Of a stretch of 53,745 nucleotides of DNA, positions 1-8,087 are shown one piece after another. The position numbers and the translations under genes are program-made. The stretch comes from Actinomadura bangladeshensis. GTDB taxonomy: Bacteria > Actinomycetota > Actinomycetes > Streptosporangiales > Streptosporangiaceae. Location: contig NZ_SMJW01000019.1 of NCBI RefSeq assembly GCF_004348335.1, positions 1 through 53,745 of the forward strand, in the 5' to 3' direction. Position 1 is the stretch's first letter. Every line of letters begins with the position of its first letter. Below the pieces are notes generated by a model, which was not told where the DNA came from, searched no databases, and saw nothing but the letters and a program-made list of their open reading frames with translations.

Positions 1-52
1 ATCTACTACACTTATGCGATCGTCGGCAGCGTCCGATGTGTATAAGAGCCAG
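1..52 (+). other. Illumina Nextera adapter contamination
   Basis: This is not genomic DNA. Bases 20-33 are exactly the Nextera read-1 sequence TCGTCGGCAGCGTC. Bases 34-52 match the 19-bp Tn5 mosaic end at 17 of 19 positions, with A-to-C changes at 34 and 49. Bases 12-19, TTATGCGA, fit an i5 index (S522 in the Nextera XT set, from memory), and bases 1-11 resemble the end of the P5 primer with a 3-nt duplication. Genomic sequence starts at about 53. Any reading frame that runs through this stretch is an artefact. Confidence 0.95.
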
Positions 53-254
53 GGCCTGGGAGGCCACCAACCTGTACACCGTCGCGTCCGCGATCGTGGC
101 GGCGGCGCGGCGGCGGGAGGAGACGCGCGGCAGCCACTGGCGGGAGGACTTCCCCGAGCGGGCGGACGGTGCCTGGCAGGGCCACCTCGTGACGCGGCTG
201 GTCGGGAACACTCTGACGACCACGTACGAACCTCTGGAAGGACAGCGCTCATGA
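53..254 (+). CDS. nadB: L-aspartate oxidase, C-terminal end (partial)
   Basis: About 66 C-terminal residues of a protein whose 5' part is lost at the contig end. The remaining text (WEATNLY, then AIVAAARRREETRGSHWRED) is typical of the C-terminal helical domain of L-aspartate oxidase, the FAD enzyme that oxidises aspartate to iminoaspartate in de novo NAD synthesis. The TGA stop overlaps the nadC ATG (ATGA at 251-254), which indicates translational coupling and supports the assignment. The frame continues upstream only into adapter sequence, so no real start can be given. Confidence 0.85.
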
Positions 255-1108
255 CACCGGAACTCTCGCAGCGTCTCGAAGCCGCCGGGCTCGATCCACA
301 GACTGTGGAAAACCTCGTCCGGACGGCGCTGGCCGAGGACGGCGACGTCGATGTCACCAGCATGCCGATCTTCGCGCCCGAGGAGACCGCCGCAGGAGAC
401 CTCCGCGCGCGGGAGGACGGCGTCGTCGCCGGCATCCCCGTGGCCTGTGTCGTGTTCGAGCTGCTGGACGTCGCGTACGAGGCGAAGGCCGAGGACGGCG
501 ACCGGGTCGTGCCGGGGCAGGTTCTCATCTCGGTCAGCGGCCAGACCAGGGCGGTCCTCAGGGCCGAGCGGACGGCCCTGAACTTGCTCACGCACCTGTC
601 CGGCATCGCGACGGCCACCCGGCAATGGGCGGACGCCATGGAGGGCACCAAGGCCAAGGTGCGCGACACCCGCAAGACCCTCCCCGGACTGCGCGCCCTC
701 CAGAAGTACGCCGTGCACTGCGGCGGCGGGGTCAACCACAGGATGGGCCTGCACGACGCCGCGCTCATCAAGGACAACCACATCGCGGCGGCCGGAGGCG
801 TCACCAAGGCGTACGAGGCGATCCGCGCCGTGTACCCGTCCCTGCACATCCAGGTGGAGTGCGACACCCTCGCGCAGGTGGAAGAGGCGCTGGCAGTGGG
901 CGCGACGAGCATCCTGCTCGATAACATGTCGGACGCCGAGACGGCCGAGGCGGTACGCCTTGTCGAGGGGCGGGCCGAGCTCGAGGCCAGCGGTGGCCTT
1001 ACCCTGGACCGGGCCCGAGACGTCGCCGTGACCGGGGTGGACTACCTTGCCGTCGGCGCGCTGACGCACTCGGCGCGCGTGTTCGACATCGGCCTTGACT
1101 TTTCCTGA
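251..1108 (+). CDS. nadC: Nicotinate-nucleotide pyrophosphorylase (quinolinate phosphoribosyltransferase)
   Basis: A 285-residue enzyme that converts quinolinate and PRPP to nicotinate mononucleotide, the third step of de novo NAD synthesis. Family hallmarks are present: an N-terminal open-faced sandwich domain (LAEDGDVDVTS near residue 30), the phosphate-binding DTRKTLPGLR and YAVHCGGGVNHRMGL segments near residues 135-160, ALIKDNHI, and LLDNMSDAE late in the barrel. The ATG at 251 overlaps the nadB stop. Longer readings of this frame start in adapter sequence and are wrong. coaX follows 14 bp downstream, so nadB-nadC-coaX looks like one cofactor-biosynthesis operon. Confidence 0.95.
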   Translation: MTPELSQRLEAAGLDPQTVENLVRTALAEDGDVDVTSMPIFAPEETAAGDLRAREDGVVAGIPVACVVFELLDVAYEAKAEDGDRVVPGQVLISVSGQTRAVLRAERTALNLLTHLSGIATATRQWADAMEGTKAKVRDTRKTLPGLRALQKYAVHCGGGVNHRMGLHDAALIKDNHIAAAGGVTKAYEAIRAVYPSLHIQVECDTLAQVEEALAVGATSILLDNMSDAETAEAVRLVEGRAELEASGGLTLDRARDVAVTGVDYLAVGALTHSARVFDIGLDFS

Positions 1109-1122
1109 CCAGCGGGGACCTG

Positions 1123-1905
1123 ATGCTGCTCACCATCGACGTCGGTAACACCCAGACCGTCCTCGGCCTGTTCGAGGGCGACGAGGTGATCGAGCACTGG
1201 AGGATCAACACCGATCCGCGGCGGACCGCCGACGAGATCGCGGTCGTCCTGCAGGGGCTCGTCCAGCAGAGCCCGCTGCTGGCCGAGACCGACATCAGCG
1301 GCATCGCGCTGTGCTCCACGGTCCCGTCCGTCCTGCACGAGATGCGGGAGATGTGCCGCCGCTACTACGGCGACGTGTCCGCGGTGATCGTGGAGCCGGG
1401 CGTCAAGACGGGCGTCCCGGTCCGCATGGACAACCCCAAGGAGGTCGGCGCCGACCGCATCGTGAACGCGCTCGCCGCCGTCCACACCCACGGCGGGCCC
1501 GCGATCGTGGTCGACTTCGGCACCGCGACCACGTTCGACGCCGTGTCCGCGAAGGGCGAGTACGTGGGCGGCGCGATCGCCCCCGGCATCGAGATCTCGA
1601 TAGACGCACTGTCGTCGCGCGGCGCCCAGCTGCACAAGATCGAGCTGGTCCGGCCGCGCAGCGTGATCGCCAAGAACACCGTCGAGGCGCTGCAGTCCGG
1701 CATAATCTTCGGTTTCGCCGGCCAGGTGGACGGCATCGTCGAGCGCATGTCGGACGAGCTCGCCGCCGACCCCGAGGAGGTCACGGTCATCGCGACCGGC
1801 GGCCTCGCCCCGCTCGTCCTGGAGGAGTCCCGCTGCATCGACGTGTTCGAGCCGTGGCTGACCCTCATCGGACTCCGCCTCATCTACGAGCGCAACACCC
1901 CGTAG
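1123..1905 (+). CDS. coaX: Type III pantothenate kinase
   Basis: A 260-residue cytosolic kinase that phosphorylates pantothenate in the first step of coenzyme A synthesis. The N-terminal MLLTIDVGNTQTVLGLF is the ASKHA-fold phosphate-1 motif of CoaX. GADRIVNALAA and VVDFGTATTFDAV near residues 105-130 are the other nucleotide and pantothenate motifs, and GGAIAPGIEIS follows. Its length is usual for the family. The start has a GGGGA element just upstream and lies 14 bp after nadC. lysS follows 49 bp later, an arrangement also seen in mycobacteria. Confidence 0.95.
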   Translation: MLLTIDVGNTQTVLGLFEGDEVIEHWRINTDPRRTADEIAVVLQGLVQQSPLLAETDISGIALCSTVPSVLHEMREMCRRYYGDVSAVIVEPGVKTGVPVRMDNPKEVGADRIVNALAAVHTHGGPAIVVDFGTATTFDAVSAKGEYVGGAIAPGIEISIDALSSRGAQLHKIELVRPRSVIAKNTVEALQSGIIFGFAGQVDGIVERMSDELAADPEEVTVIATGGLAPLVLEESRCIDVFEPWLTLIGLRLIYERNTP

Positions 1906-1954
1906 CGGCGCAAGTCGTTCGCGGCGCGTCCGGCCGGGTGGATAGCCTTGGGAC

Positions 1955-3448
1955 GTGAGTGACGAGACCTTCGACGAGCTCCCGGAGCAGATGCGCGTGC
2001 GCCGGGAGAAGCTCGACCGGCTCCGCGAGAGCGGGATCGACCCCTACCCGGTGACCTTCCCCCGGACGGCGACGATCGCCGAGATCCGGGAGAAACACCC
2101 GGACCTGGAGCCGGGCACCGAGACGGGCGAGAAGGTCGGCGTCACCGGTCGCGTCATGCTGATCCGCAACACCGGCAAGCTGTGCTTCGCCACGATCCGG
2201 GACGGTGGCGGCGACCTCCAGGTCATGCTGTCGCTGGCCAAGGTCGGGCAGGAGCAGCTCGACTTCTGGAAGCGGGAGGTCGACCTCGGCGACCACGTCG
2301 GCGTGGAGGGCGAGGTCATCACGTCCCGCCGCGGCGAGCTGTCGGTCATGGCCGACCGGTTCGCCATCACGTCCAAGTGCCTGCGTCCCCTTCCGGAGAA
2401 GCACGCCGGGCTCACCGACCCGGAGGCGCGGGTCCGGCAGCGGTACGTCGACCTCATCGTCAACGACGAATCGCGGAAGATGGCACGGCTCCGCAGCGCG
2501 ACCGTGCGCGCGGTCCGGGACTTCTGGCACGAGGAGGGCTACCTCGAGGTCGAGACGCCCATGCTCCAGCCCATCCACGGCGGGGCGACAGCACGTCCGT
2601 TCACGACGCACATCAACGCGTACGACATGGAGCTCTACCTCCGTATCGCGATCGAGCTGTACCTGAAGCGGCTCGTCGTCGGCGGCATCGAGAAGGTCTT
2701 CGAGATCAACCGGAACTTCCGGAACGAGGGCGCGGACTCCACGCACAACCCCGAGTTCACGATGCTGGAGGCGTACGGCACGTACCTCGACTACAACGAC
2801 ATGGCCGACCTGACCCAGCGGATGTACCAGAAGGCCGTCGTCGCCGCCCTGGACACCACTGTCGTCGTCCATGACGGAGTGGAGATCGACCTCGGGCTGC
2901 CGCAGTGGCCGCGCATCACGCTGTACGGGTCGGTGTCGGAGAAGCTGGGCGAGGAGGTCACCCCGCACACGCCGATCGAGGACGTCCGCAAGCTCGCGGA
3001 CGCGCACGACATCTCGTGGGACCCCAAGTGGGGGCAGGGCAAGCTCGTCCAGGAGATCTTCGAGGAGCTGATCGAGCACACCCTCGTCCAGCCGACGTTC
3101 GTCATGGACTACCCGGTCGAGACGTCGCCGCTGACGCGCCAGCACCGCGAGGAGCCCCTCCTCACCGAGAAGTGGGACCTCATCGGCTTCGGGACGGAAC
3201 TCGGCACCGCCTACTCCGAGCTCGTCGACCCCGTCGAGCAGCGCCGCCGGCTCACCGAGCAGTCGCTGCTCGCCGCGGGCGGCGACCCGGAGGCCATGCA
3301 ACTGGACGAGGACTTCCTGCGCGCACTGGAGTACGCGATGCCGCCCACCGGCGGGATGGGCGCCGGCATCGACCGGATGATCATGGCGTTCACCGGCAAG
3401 GGCATCCGGGACACGATCCTGTTCCCGCTGGTCAAGCCCGAAATGTGA
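1955..3448 (+). CDS. lysS: Lysine--tRNA ligase, class II
   Basis: A 497-residue lysyl-tRNA synthetase that charges tRNA-Lys. An N-terminal OB-fold anticodon-binding domain (about residues 60-165, GVTGRVMLIRNTGKL) is followed by the class II catalytic core: motif 2 around EKVFEINRNFRNEG and motif 3 GMGAGIDRMIM near the C terminus. The start is GTG at 1955. The last 17 bp overlap the convergent P450 gene, so the two transcripts share their 3' ends. I see no fused MprF-like domain; this is the plain housekeeping form. Confidence 0.96.
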   Translation: MSDETFDELPEQMRVRREKLDRLRESGIDPYPVTFPRTATIAEIREKHPDLEPGTETGEKVGVTGRVMLIRNTGKLCFATIRDGGGDLQVMLSLAKVGQEQLDFWKREVDLGDHVGVEGEVITSRRGELSVMADRFAITSKCLRPLPEKHAGLTDPEARVRQRYVDLIVNDESRKMARLRSATVRAVRDFWHEEGYLEVETPMLQPIHGGATARPFTTHINAYDMELYLRIAIELYLKRLVVGGIEKVFEINRNFRNEGADSTHNPEFTMLEAYGTYLDYNDMADLTQRMYQKAVVAALDTTVVVHDGVEIDLGLPQWPRITLYGSVSEKLGEEVTPHTPIEDVRKLADAHDISWDPKWGQGKLVQEIFEELIEHTLVQPTFVMDYPVETSPLTRQHREEPLLTEKWDLIGFGTELGTAYSELVDPVEQRRRLTEQSLLAAGGDPEAMQLDEDFLRALEYAMPPTGGMGAGIDRMIMAFTGKGIRDTILFPLVKPEM

Positions 3449-4673
3449 CCGGCAGGTCGCGCAGGCCCCGCAGGACGAGGTTGTCCCGGTAGACCAGGTC
3501 GCCGCCCGCGGGGTCGGCTCCGGCGAGGGCCACGTCGCGTTCGAAGAGCTTCTTCAGCGCGACCTGGCCCTCCAGCCGGGCCAACGGCGCTCCCAGGCAG
3601 AAGTGGATGCCGTGCCCGAACGACAGGTGCCGCGGCGTGTCGCGTCCCTCGGTGTAGCGGGCGAGGTCGAGGCGGTCGGGATCGTCGAAGACGGCCGGGT
3701 CGCGGTTGGCGGCACCGGTCAGCAGTAGGACGAGCTTGCCTCGCTCGATGAGCGTTCCGTCCAGGTCGACGTCCTCAAGGGCAGCCCTGAGGGTGAGCTG
3801 GACGGGCGGGTCGTAGCGCAGCAACTCCTCAACGGCTGCTTGGACGCTCTCAGGACGTGCACGGAAGAGCTCCAACTGCGCGGGATCGCGGAGCAGTGCC
3901 AGCGCGCCGTTCCCGATGAGGTTCACGGTCGTCTCATGGCCCGCCACGAGGAGCAGGACGCACGTGGCGAGCAGTTCCTCCTCCGACAGGACGTCCCCGC
4001 CGTCGGAGACGCCCACGAGGGCGCTCAGAAGGTCGTCCTGTGGTCGCCGGCGCCGTGCGGCCGCCAGTTCCCGGAAGTACGCCGCGAACTCCTCACGGGC
4101 CGTCTCGCGCTCGGCGATCTCGGCCTCCGGCAGGAGGAAGTCGGGGTCGAGCCCGCGCGCGAGGCTGTCGGACCAGCCCTTGAACAGGTCGCGGTCCCTC
4201 GCGGGGACGCCGAGCATCTCGCTGATCACGATGACGGGGAGCGGATACGCCAGCGCCGCGATCAGGTCGACCTCGCCGGACAGCCCGTCCAGCAGCCCGT
4301 CGACCAGCGCCTCCACGCGCGGCCGCAGCCGCTCGACGAGCCGCGGTGTGAACGCCTTGCTGACCAGCCGCCTGAGCCGGGTGTGGTCGGGCGGGTCCAT
4401 CGTCAGGAACGACGGGTTCCGCGCCCGCGATTCGCGCCACAGGCCGCCGCCCTCGGGGCGATGCCCGAACCGGGGATCGCGCAGCACCTGCTCGCAGAGG
4501 CTGTAGGAGGTCGTCACGCGGAGGCCGACGTCCGTCCGGTGCAGGCGGTCTCCGGCGGCGGCGAGACGGCGGTAGTGGGCGTAAGGGTCGGCGCGGAAGG
4601 CCGGATCGCCCGGATCGAACCCGAGGACCGCCGCGGCTTCGGCCTCCACGACCTGCCCCGTCCTGTCCTCCAT
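3432..4673 (-). CDS. Cytochrome P450
   Basis: A 413-residue soluble bacterial P450 monooxygenase, probably fed by a separate ferredoxin and reductase. Visible motifs are the I-helix oxygen-activating LLLVAGHETTVN (about residue 245), the ExxR pair in EELLRYDPPVQ, and the heme loop FGHGIHFCLGAPLARLE with the ligand Cys at about residue 359. The size suits the CYP105/107-like actinomycete families, but subfamily and substrate cannot be read here. No redox partner or biosynthetic cluster adjoins it. A TTGACA -35-like element lies on the minus strand at 4708-4703, without a convincing -10. Its 3' end overlaps lysS. Confidence 0.93.
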   Translation of the reverse strand: MEDRTGQVVEAEAAAVLGFDPGDPAFRADPYAHYRRLAAAGDRLHRTDVGLRVTTSYSLCEQVLRDPRFGHRPEGGGLWRESRARNPSFLTMDPPDHTRLRRLVSKAFTPRLVERLRPRVEALVDGLLDGLSGEVDLIAALAYPLPVIVISEMLGVPARDRDLFKGWSDSLARGLDPDFLLPEAEIAERETAREEFAAYFRELAAARRRRPQDDLLSALVGVSDGGDVLSEEELLATCVLLLVAGHETTVNLIGNGALALLRDPAQLELFRARPESVQAAVEELLRYDPPVQLTLRAALEDVDLDGTLIERGKLVLLLTGAANRDPAVFDDPDRLDLARYTEGRDTPRHLSFGHGIHFCLGAPLARLEGQVALKKLFERDVALAGADPAGGDLVYRDNLVLRGLRDLPVTFRA

Positions 4674-4768
4674 GCCCTAAGTCACCCGGATTTGAGACGA
4701 TCTGTCAATAGTTTGGGCGGCCGGGAGCCCGCCGGGCCCGCCGTCGTCCTTGACGGCGGATCGGGGCG

Positions 4769-5791
4769 TTAAGCGCTTTCGCGGATGACGAGCTCGGGGC
4801 GCTGGACGACCTGGCGGTGCTGGTGCGACTTGCCCTCGCTCATCTCGGCCAGCGCCAGCTCGGCGGCCTCCCAGCCGAGTTCGCGGCGCGGCTGCCGGAT
4901 CGTGGTCAGCGGGACGGCGGCGCTCGCGGCGAGCTCGATGTCGTCATAGCCGATGACGGCGATGTCGTCCGGGACGCGGACGCCGAGCCTGGTCAGCTCG
5001 TTGATCAGCCCGATGGCCAGCAGGTCGTTGGCGCAGAACACCCCGTCCGGCCGCGGCGTCATCGCCATGACCTCGTGGGCGGCGGCCTGGCCCTCGGTGG
5101 GGCTCAGCGCGTCCTGGACCAGTGTGCGGGGCTTGGCGAGGCCCGCCTCGACGATCGTCCGGGCGGCGCCGTCGCGGCGCTCCACGCAGGGCTGCGGCTC
5201 CGGGACGCCGGTCACGAACACGATCCGCTCGCGGCCGATGCCGAGCAGGTGCGCGGCGGCGATCTCCCCGCCCGCGACATGGTCGACCCGCGCCGAGCAC
5301 ACCTGGGGGGAGTCGCGGTCGATCAGCACCACGCTCATGCCGGCCGCGCGCAGCCGGGAGATGTCGCCGGGGTTCAGCCCGACGGGGATGATCAGCACTC
5401 CGGCCGCGCGCTGCTCCGTCAGCAGTTCCAGTGAGCGGCGCTCCTTGGCGGACTGGTGGTCGCTGGAGAGCCACAGGGCGTCGTGGCCCGCCTCGTTGAG
5501 CGCGGCCTCGGCACCGCGCGCGACATCGGACGCGTAGGGGTTGGTGAGGTCCTCGACGACGATGCCGAAGGCCCGGCGCGGCTGGTCGCCGAACTCGCCC
5601 GCGGTGCGGTCGGGGCCCCGGCGGAGCCGCCGGGCGGACTCGTTCCGCACGAATCCGAGCTCCTCGATCGCCGCGCGGACGCGGTCACGGGTAGCTTCGG
5701 CCACGAGGTCTGGCCGGTTTAGGACATTCGAAACGGTCCCAACTGAGACTCCAGCCCGCCTCGCGACCTCACGAATACTGGTCTGTGGCAA
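4769..5791 (-). CDS. LacI-family transcriptional regulator
   Basis: A 340-residue regulator. Residues 4-55 form the LacI helix-turn-helix and hinge (TSIREVARRAGVSVGTVSNV), followed by a periplasmic-binding-protein-like effector domain (FGIVVEDLTNPYASDVARGA; FCANDLLAIGLIN; DDIAVIGYDDIELA). The start is TTG at 5791, chosen because GAGGAG lies 4 nt before it. Such proteins usually sense sugars, but no sugar genes adjoin, so the effector is unknown. A LacI-type palindrome at 5959-5970 upstream is a candidate operator, which would make this a local regulator of the divergent HTH gene and perhaps of itself. Confidence 0.92.
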   Translation of the reverse strand: MPQTSIREVARRAGVSVGTVSNVLNRPDLVAEATRDRVRAAIEELGFVRNESARRLRRGPDRTAGEFGDQPRRAFGIVVEDLTNPYASDVARGAEAALNEAGHDALWLSSDHQSAKERRSLELLTEQRAAGVLIIPVGLNPGDISRLRAAGMSVVLIDRDSPQVCSARVDHVAGGEIAAAHLLGIGRERIVFVTGVPEPQPCVERRDGAARTIVEAGLAKPRTLVQDALSPTEGQAAAHEVMAMTPRPDGVFCANDLLAIGLINELTRLGVRVPDDIAVIGYDDIELAASAAVPLTTIRQPRRELGWEAAELALAEMSEGKSHQHRQVVQRPELVIRESA

Positions 5792-5910
5792 CTCGCTCCT
5801 CGTCCCGCTCCATGGGTGTTTTCCCAGGTAGTGGAGTTATATGCGGCATGCCACCGATGATGCGGCCACGCTGCGTGGTCACACGGTCGCATAGCGCATT
5901 TGGGCAGCGC

Positions 5911-5939
5911 TTGACGGGCCGGATCCGGCCGCCTAGCGT
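5911..5939 (+). promoter_or_regulatory. Sigma-70-like promoter with palindromic spacer
   Basis: TTGACG (5911-5916) and TAGCGT (5934-5939) are separated by 17 nt. The spacer carries the perfect 14-bp palindrome GGCCGGATCCGGCC (5917-5930), a position where a dimeric regulator would compete with RNA polymerase. It points towards the small HTH gene at 6277. Confidence 0.55.
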
Positions 5940-5958
5940 TCCGAGCCGAAGCGTAGCT

Positions 5959-5970
5959 TGAAACGATTCA
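5959..5970 (+). promoter_or_regulatory. Candidate LacI-family operator
   Basis: TGAAACGATTCA is a near-perfect inverted repeat around a central CG, the usual form of LacI-family operators. It lies 168 bp upstream of the LacI-type gene and about 20 bp after the -10 of the promoter at 5911-5939, where binding would block transcription. Assignment to this regulator is inferred from proximity. Confidence 0.45.
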
Positions 5971-6276
5971 CGATCTTGCTCCGCGGCGGGATCTGGCGAG
6001 TCCAACGAGGAGGGACGGGTGCGGATGGCTGGCGATCTCATCCCGGCTCCCTCGGACGGTCAACGAGTGAATCGTCACCCGGAGTTCCCCCGAACGACCC
6101 CGCAATCGGCCAGGCGGCCACCTCCGGCCAAGCTCGCGAAACAGAAAAGGAACCCGATGATCTAGTCCGGAAGGCTCCGGACCCGGCAACCCAACGCGCG
6201 TACAGAGGCCCAACCCGTGCCTGTGCAGCGGACGGCTGCATCCCCGCGGTCATCACCACGGACGAGGGAGGACGGA

Positions 6277-6507
6277 GTGGAAACAGCCACACTCGCACGT
6301 CGTGGCACCGACGATTTCGGGCTGAGCGAGGAGGAGATCCGGCTGCTCGCCCAGATCGCGAGCGGTGTCACCGCCGATGTGGCGGCACGCAAGCTGGAGT
6401 TGAGCGCACGGACCTTGCGGCGCCGGTTGCGGACGATCTGCGACCGGCTGGAGGTCAACACTCCTATCGAGGCCGTGGTGTGGGCGGCCCGGAGGCAGCT
6501 CATCTAG
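6277..6507 (+). CDS. Small LuxR-type helix-turn-helix protein
   Basis: A 76-residue protein that is almost only a GerE/LuxR DNA-binding domain: GLSEEEIRLLAQIASGVTAD, then LSARTLRRRLRTICDRL, then NTPIEAVVWAARR. There is no receiver or sensor domain, so it resembles an orphan HTH effector. The GTG at 6277 is preferred over upstream starts because GGGAGGA lies 5-10 nt before it and homology starts soon after. It sits behind a regulated-looking promoter and is closed by a strong terminator at 6521-6548, so it is probably monocistronic. Targets are unknown. Confidence 0.75.
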   Translation: METATLARRGTDDFGLSEEEIRLLAQIASGVTADVAARKLELSARTLRRRLRTICDRLEVNTPIEAVVWAARRQLI

Positions 6508-6520
6508 CGGCTTCACCCCC

Positions 6521-6548
6521 GACGCCCGCCAGGGGACGGGCGGGCGTC
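6521..6548 (+). terminator. Hairpin terminator after the HTH gene
   Basis: A perfect 10-bp stem, GACGCCCGCC/GGCGGGCGTC with an 8-nt loop, starts 13 nt after the stop codon. No clear T-run follows, which is common in actinomycetes. Confidence 0.65.
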
Positions 6549-6729
6549 GCACAAGGATCCAGGCGGCGAACACAGTCGAATTCCGTCCGACCCCGCAGCG
6601 GCGGCGCCGGCGCCCAGGCAGGTAGGTCCCTGCAGAAGGCGTCGCCGCGGACGGCGTTCGAACCCCGCGCCCGATGGATCTCCTCGCCATGCGCGCCGTC
6701 AACGGCGGCACGGGGGAACGGGGCGCGGG

Positions 6730-7725
6730 TCAGGCGACCCGGACGCCGCCGGCGAAGGGACGTCCGGCCATGGAGACGATCTTCACGACGTCACCGGTCT
6801 GGGGCGCGTGGATCATCTTGCCGTTGCCGATGTACATCCCCATGTGGTGGAGATCGGAGTAGAAGAACACGAGGTCGCCCGGCTGGAGCTGGCTGCGCGA
6901 CACGTGGGTGCCCGCGTTCCACTGGCTGCCGGTGTAGTGCGGGAGGTTGATGCCCACCTGCTTGTAGGCCCACATCGTGAGGCCGGAGCAGTCGAAGGTG
7001 CTCGGGCCGGCGGCGCCCCACACGTAGGGGCGTCCGAGCTTGCCCATCGCGTACCGCAGCGCCTGCGCGGCCTTGCCGGTGCCGATGACGGGGAGCTTGG
7101 CGAGCGCCGAGGGGTCCCGCTTGACGATCGTGCCGCGGATCTTCTCGTACGCGTCGGTGATCTTCTTGCGCTGCGCGTCGAGCTGGGTCCGCAGGTCCTT
7201 GACCTGCTGGGCGCGCGCCTCGGCGGACTTGCGGGCGCGCTGCGCGGCCTGCATGGCCTGCATGAGCCCGAGCACCTTGGTGCTGTCCTGCTTGGCGAAG
7301 TAGTGCAGGGTCGCGGCCTGGTCGAGGACGGCCTGCGGGTCCTGGGAGGCGACGAACGAGACCGTCGGGTCCGATCCGCCCTGCATGTAGCTGGTCGCGG
7401 CGAGGGCGCCGACCTTCTCGCGGATCGCCGCGAGCGACTTCTCCTGCCGCGCGGCGTTCTCCGTGGCGACCTTGGCGGCGCGCTTGGACTGCGCGAGCTT
7501 CACCTTCATGCCGTTGTACTGCTCGGTGAGCTGCTCGAGCTGGTCGGCGAGCTGGAACGCCTTGGAGGTGAGCTCCTTGGTGGAGGGCTCCGGGTCGGCG
7601 TGCGCGACGGCGATGGTGTGCGGGGCGATGACGTGCGGTGCGGCCGTCAGCGCGATGAGCGCACCGGCCACGGTGACCGCGCGGCCGCGAAATCGTGAAA
7701 GGGAAGCAGGCCGCGAGTGCTGCAC
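6730..7725 (-). CDS. Secreted NlpC/P60 peptidoglycan endopeptidase (RipA-like)
   Basis: A 331-residue cell-wall hydrolase that cleaves stem peptides. A signal peptide (RFRGRAVTVAGALIALTAAP, ending near AVAHA) is followed by a long Lys/Gln-rich coiled coil (about residues 45-200) and a C-terminal NlpC/P60 domain with the catalytic Cys in FDCSGLTMWAY and His in HHMGMYIGNGKMIHAP. I chose GTG at 7725 over ATG at 7743 because the AGGAGAGGAG ribosome-binding site lies between them. A leader resembling the 3' part of a c-di-AMP riboswitch precedes the gene, matching the known habit of actinomycete wall hydrolases. DisA, the c-di-AMP synthase, is encoded at 20642-21724. Confidence 0.93.
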   Translation of the reverse strand: MQHSRPASLSRFRGRAVTVAGALIALTAAPHVIAPHTIAVAHADPEPSTKELTSKAFQLADQLEQLTEQYNGMKVKLAQSKRAAKVATENAARQEKSLAAIREKVGALAATSYMQGGSDPTVSFVASQDPQAVLDQAATLHYFAKQDSTKVLGLMQAMQAAQRARKSAEARAQQVKDLRTQLDAQRKKITDAYEKIRGTIVKRDPSALAKLPVIGTGKAAQALRYAMGKLGRPYVWGAAGPSTFDCSGLTMWAYKQVGINLPHYTGSQWNAGTHVSRSQLQPGDLVFFYSDLHHMGMYIGNGKMIHAPQTGDVVKIVSMAGRPFAGGVRVA

Positions 7726-7812
7726 GAATTCTCCTCTCCTCATCCGCCTACCGGGTCAGCTGACGGGTTGGGGCCGGAGCAGCCCGTCCGCGAGCGTGCG
7801 CGGGTGACGTCA
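7726..7812 (-). promoter_or_regulatory. Leader RNA resembling the c-di-AMP (ydaO/yuaA) riboswitch 3' half
   Basis: On the minus strand, 7769-7741 reads AACCCGTCAGCTGACCCGG then TAGGCGGATG. This closely resembles the conserved 3' block of the ydaO/yuaA aptamer as I remember it (AACCCGUCAGCUAACyycGuAGGCg). GCTGACG at the predicted 5' end can pair with CGTCAGC in this block. The gene behind it, a wall hydrolase, is a classic target. I could not identify the 5' half of the aptamer, and the promoter at 7846-7818 would give a leader of only about 86 nt, shorter than known examples. Confidence 0.5.
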
Positions 7813-7817
7813 GCGGG

Positions 7818-7846
7818 ACAATAACGGAGCGCGCAATGGATGCCAA
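7818..7846 (-). promoter_or_regulatory. Promoter of the NlpC/P60 gene
   Basis: On the minus strand, TTGGCA (7846-7841) and TATTGT (7823-7818) are separated by exactly 17 nt. This predicts transcription from about 7812 and a structured leader of about 86 nt before the GTG at 7725. Confidence 0.55.
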
Positions 7847-8087
7847 CCAGAACCCATGAACTCGCAGGTCGCCAGGGCGGGGCGTGCTGGACTGCCGAGT
7901 ACGCCCCGTGGTGGGAACTGTGTTTTAAGTCACTTTTTCGAGAGCGGACGACTTGTGCGCGACTTCGGCCTAGTCGTTTTTATCTAGTCACACATGGAGA
8001 GCGCTCACCGCACGTCTGGGCACGCATGCGTTCGGTTGCGGACGCGTGCGTTCGGCCGGACCCGGTGTTCGATAATCTCGCCTGTTT

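Larger units (their letters stand above)
5792..6276 (+). other. 485-nt intergenic control region and long leader
   Basis: No gene is convincing here. The region separates the LacI gene (minus) from the small HTH gene (plus). It holds one well-formed plus-strand promoter (5911-5939) and a LacI-type palindrome (5959-5970), leaving a leader of about 330 nt before the GTG at 6277. The leader contains a TCCGGA-AGGC-TCCGGA element near 6167-6182. Its length is unusual for a 76-aa protein, but I recognise no riboswitch class in it. Confidence 0.5.

Noticed and set aside
14..1108. Long open frame that reads as an N-terminal extension of NadC
   Set aside because: Its first codons are Nextera adapter, and the nadC ATG at 251 overlaps the nadB stop with good family-length agreement.
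6640..6675. tRNA-like GTTCGAACCCCGC segment
   Set aside because: The flanking bases cannot form a T-stem, and no acceptor, D-arm or anticodon arm fits around it.
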